From assembly GCF_035046485.1 (NCBI RefSeq), contig NC_085136.1, forward strand, positions 297,453,080 to 297,517,079: a DNA stretch of 64,000 nt. The letters run 5' to 3'. This DNA is from Aedes albopictus (lineage: Eukaryota; Arthropoda; Insecta; Diptera; Culicidae). A program made the position numbers and the translations under genes. This document shows, in pieces, positions 62,750 to 64,000 of the stretch (its first letter is position 1; every line of letters starts with the position of its first letter). The notes under the pieces are model-generated. The model was not told the DNA's origin and did not search any database. It saw only the letters and a list, made by a program, of their open reading frames with translations.

Positions 62750-64000
62750 AGGTGGCGCTAGTGATCATGAAACATTTTGCTCTGATAGGTGTTGCGTCTC
62801 CCAGTCATTGTCAGTACTGTCACGTCACGCTCGTGTTGAGAACATCGCAAGTTGAAAACATTCTAGGGATAAATGTGGAGTCTTCGACAAAGTTGATCAG
62901 GGTATCAACAGCTTTTCGAAGGTGAACTAGTTGATGCTAGTATTATCCGCTAGGTGACACTAGTAAGACTATGGCAAATTTTATCTTCTGCATCTTGATA
63001 GTCAGACTACATACGCAGAAAAATGAAGTCTTCGATAAAGTTGATTAAGACATCAAGAGCTATCTGATAGTGAACTCGCTGGTTCTATGTTTATCCGCTA
63101 GGTGGCGCTAGTGAGTTTTAGAAATTATGGACAACTGTTCCGTCTTCGACAAAGTTGATCTAGGTATCAAGAACTATCTGATTGTACACTCGTTAGTTCT
63201 TGGTTTATTTGCTAGATGGCCCTAAAGTATTAGACATTCTAAACTTCTGCAGAATCAGACCACATAGAAGAATGTGGGCTTTGACAAAGTTGATTAGATC
63301 ATCAACAGCCATCTGATAGTTGTAGGTTTATCCACTAGGTTACTCAAGTGAGCCTTAGAAATTCAAAACTGCTGTATCTCGAGATTCAGTCTACATAGAA
63401 TAATTACGTTTGCGGCAAAGTTAATCAGGATATTTACAGCTGTTCGATAATATACTAGTTAGCTCTAGCACTACCCGCTACGTTATGCTAGTAAGACGAA
63501 GACAGTTTTAATCTACTGTATTTCGGAAATTAAAATATATAGACGAATTACACCTTTAACAAAGTTGAACAGAATTATTTGACTTCAGTTTATATAAAAT
63601 TGATCAGCACATCGAGCGCTATCCTATATTGAACTAGTTGATTCTAGGTTCATACGCTAGGTGGCGATGGTGAGTCTCAGAAATTTCAAATTTATTTATC
63701 TCGAGGATCAGACTAGATTTTTTTTTTTAGTTTTTATTTTTGTGTATTTCAACTTAGATGCTTTTTCTACACTCATCAGACTAGATAGAAAATGCTCGTC
63801 TTTGGCAAAATGTATTAAGACATCAAGAGCTGTCCGATGTTGGCCTATTTAATTCTGGGTTTACCAGCTAGGTGGCCCAAGTAAGTCTTAGAAATTCCAA
63901 ACTTCTATATCTCAGGAATCAGACCACATACACGGTTTTCAATAAGTTCGAATACACCATATAACTTGAATTAATTTCGCATCTGTAATTCAGATTTTCA
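62750..64000. repeat. Degenerate ~115-150-bp tandem repeats
   Basis: The phrase TCTTCGACAAAGTTGATC or variants recurs near 62881, 63029, 63143, 63279, 63409, 63551 and 63799. Each is followed by ATCAAGAGCT, TAGGTTTATCCGCTAGGTGG and CTCGAGATCAGAC-like blocks. Spacing is 114-148 bp where no insertion intervenes. The tract continues to the window end. Confidence 0.75.
63719..63774 (-). mobile_element. Ultra-short (~56-nt) A-tailed retroposon, copy 3
   Basis: Minus-strand GAGTGTAGAAAAAGCATC...AAATAAAAACT plus an A-tail, inserted in the tandem repeat and flanked by ATCAGACTAGA at 63708-63718 and 63775-63785. Confidence 0.85.

Overview
The window is eukaryotic and almost certainly comes from a culicine mosquito of the genus Aedes. 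It holds two copies and one fragment of a tRNA-derived SINE matching Feilai (known from Aedes aegypti), two Osiris-family (DUF1676) genes typical of insect genomes, and a dense mix of mosquito-type repeats: R1, RTE, BEL/Pao and Ty3 retroelements, many MITEs and diverged tandem repeats. I see no rRNA, canonical tRNA or CRISPR array, and nothing bacterial.

Only two host genes are well supported. The first is an Osiris gene at 16135-17067 (+) with two exons, a TATA box and a 5-codon upstream ORF whose stop overlaps the start codon. The second is a single-exon Osiris gene at 61087-61878 (+), probably the Osi9 orthologue, also with a TATA box. They are probable neighbours in the conserved Osiris cluster. 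About 44 kb of nearly pure repeat DNA separates them.

Layout:
- 0.3-5.1 kb: a non-autonomous element (family A, minus strand) with internal ~152-bp tandem repeats. A small MITE and a 1.6-kb TIR element sit inside it, and the TIR element contains a near-perfect foldback.
- 5.6-9 kb: three copies of a ~225-bp MITE-like repeat, and a decayed R1-type LINE ORF1.
- 9.3-10.6 kb: an ORF1-only retroposon with poly(A) tail and 13-bp TSD.
- 10.96-14.69 kb: a DNA transposon with long TIRs, an ATAA duplication and a DDE-like transposase.
- 16-17.2 kb: the first Osiris gene.
- 17.4-21.1 kb: a 20-bp minisatellite (about 142 units) grading into a related 23-bp array.
- 21.1-26.5 kb: probable single-copy DNA, then degenerate repeats, tiny retroposed fragments and a SINE.
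- 26.5-31.35 kb: a deleted BEL/Pao element.
- 31.9-39.5 kb: a second family-A element split by an apparently intact R1-clade LINE inserted in its (AC)n tract.
- 39.6-50.2 kb: several TIR or foldback elements, a second Feilai and an RTE reverse-transcriptase relic.
- 50.3-54.7 kb: a Ty3-type LTR element with identical LTRs and a 5-bp TSD.
- 54.7-60.9 kb: degenerate repeats, foldback elements and the upstream region of the second Osiris gene.
- 62.7-64 kb: a degenerate tandem satellite.

The most unusual signals are these. (1) Three ~55-nt A-tailed insertions with TSDs all share both ends, so they look like a complete ultra-short retroposon. (2) A transposon family carries its own variable tandem array, and its microsatellite is the landing site of a LINE. 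(3) A minisatellite is open in all six frames and reads the same peptide in every frame of a strand. Function, activity and orthology are inferred from sequence alone; no database search was possible.
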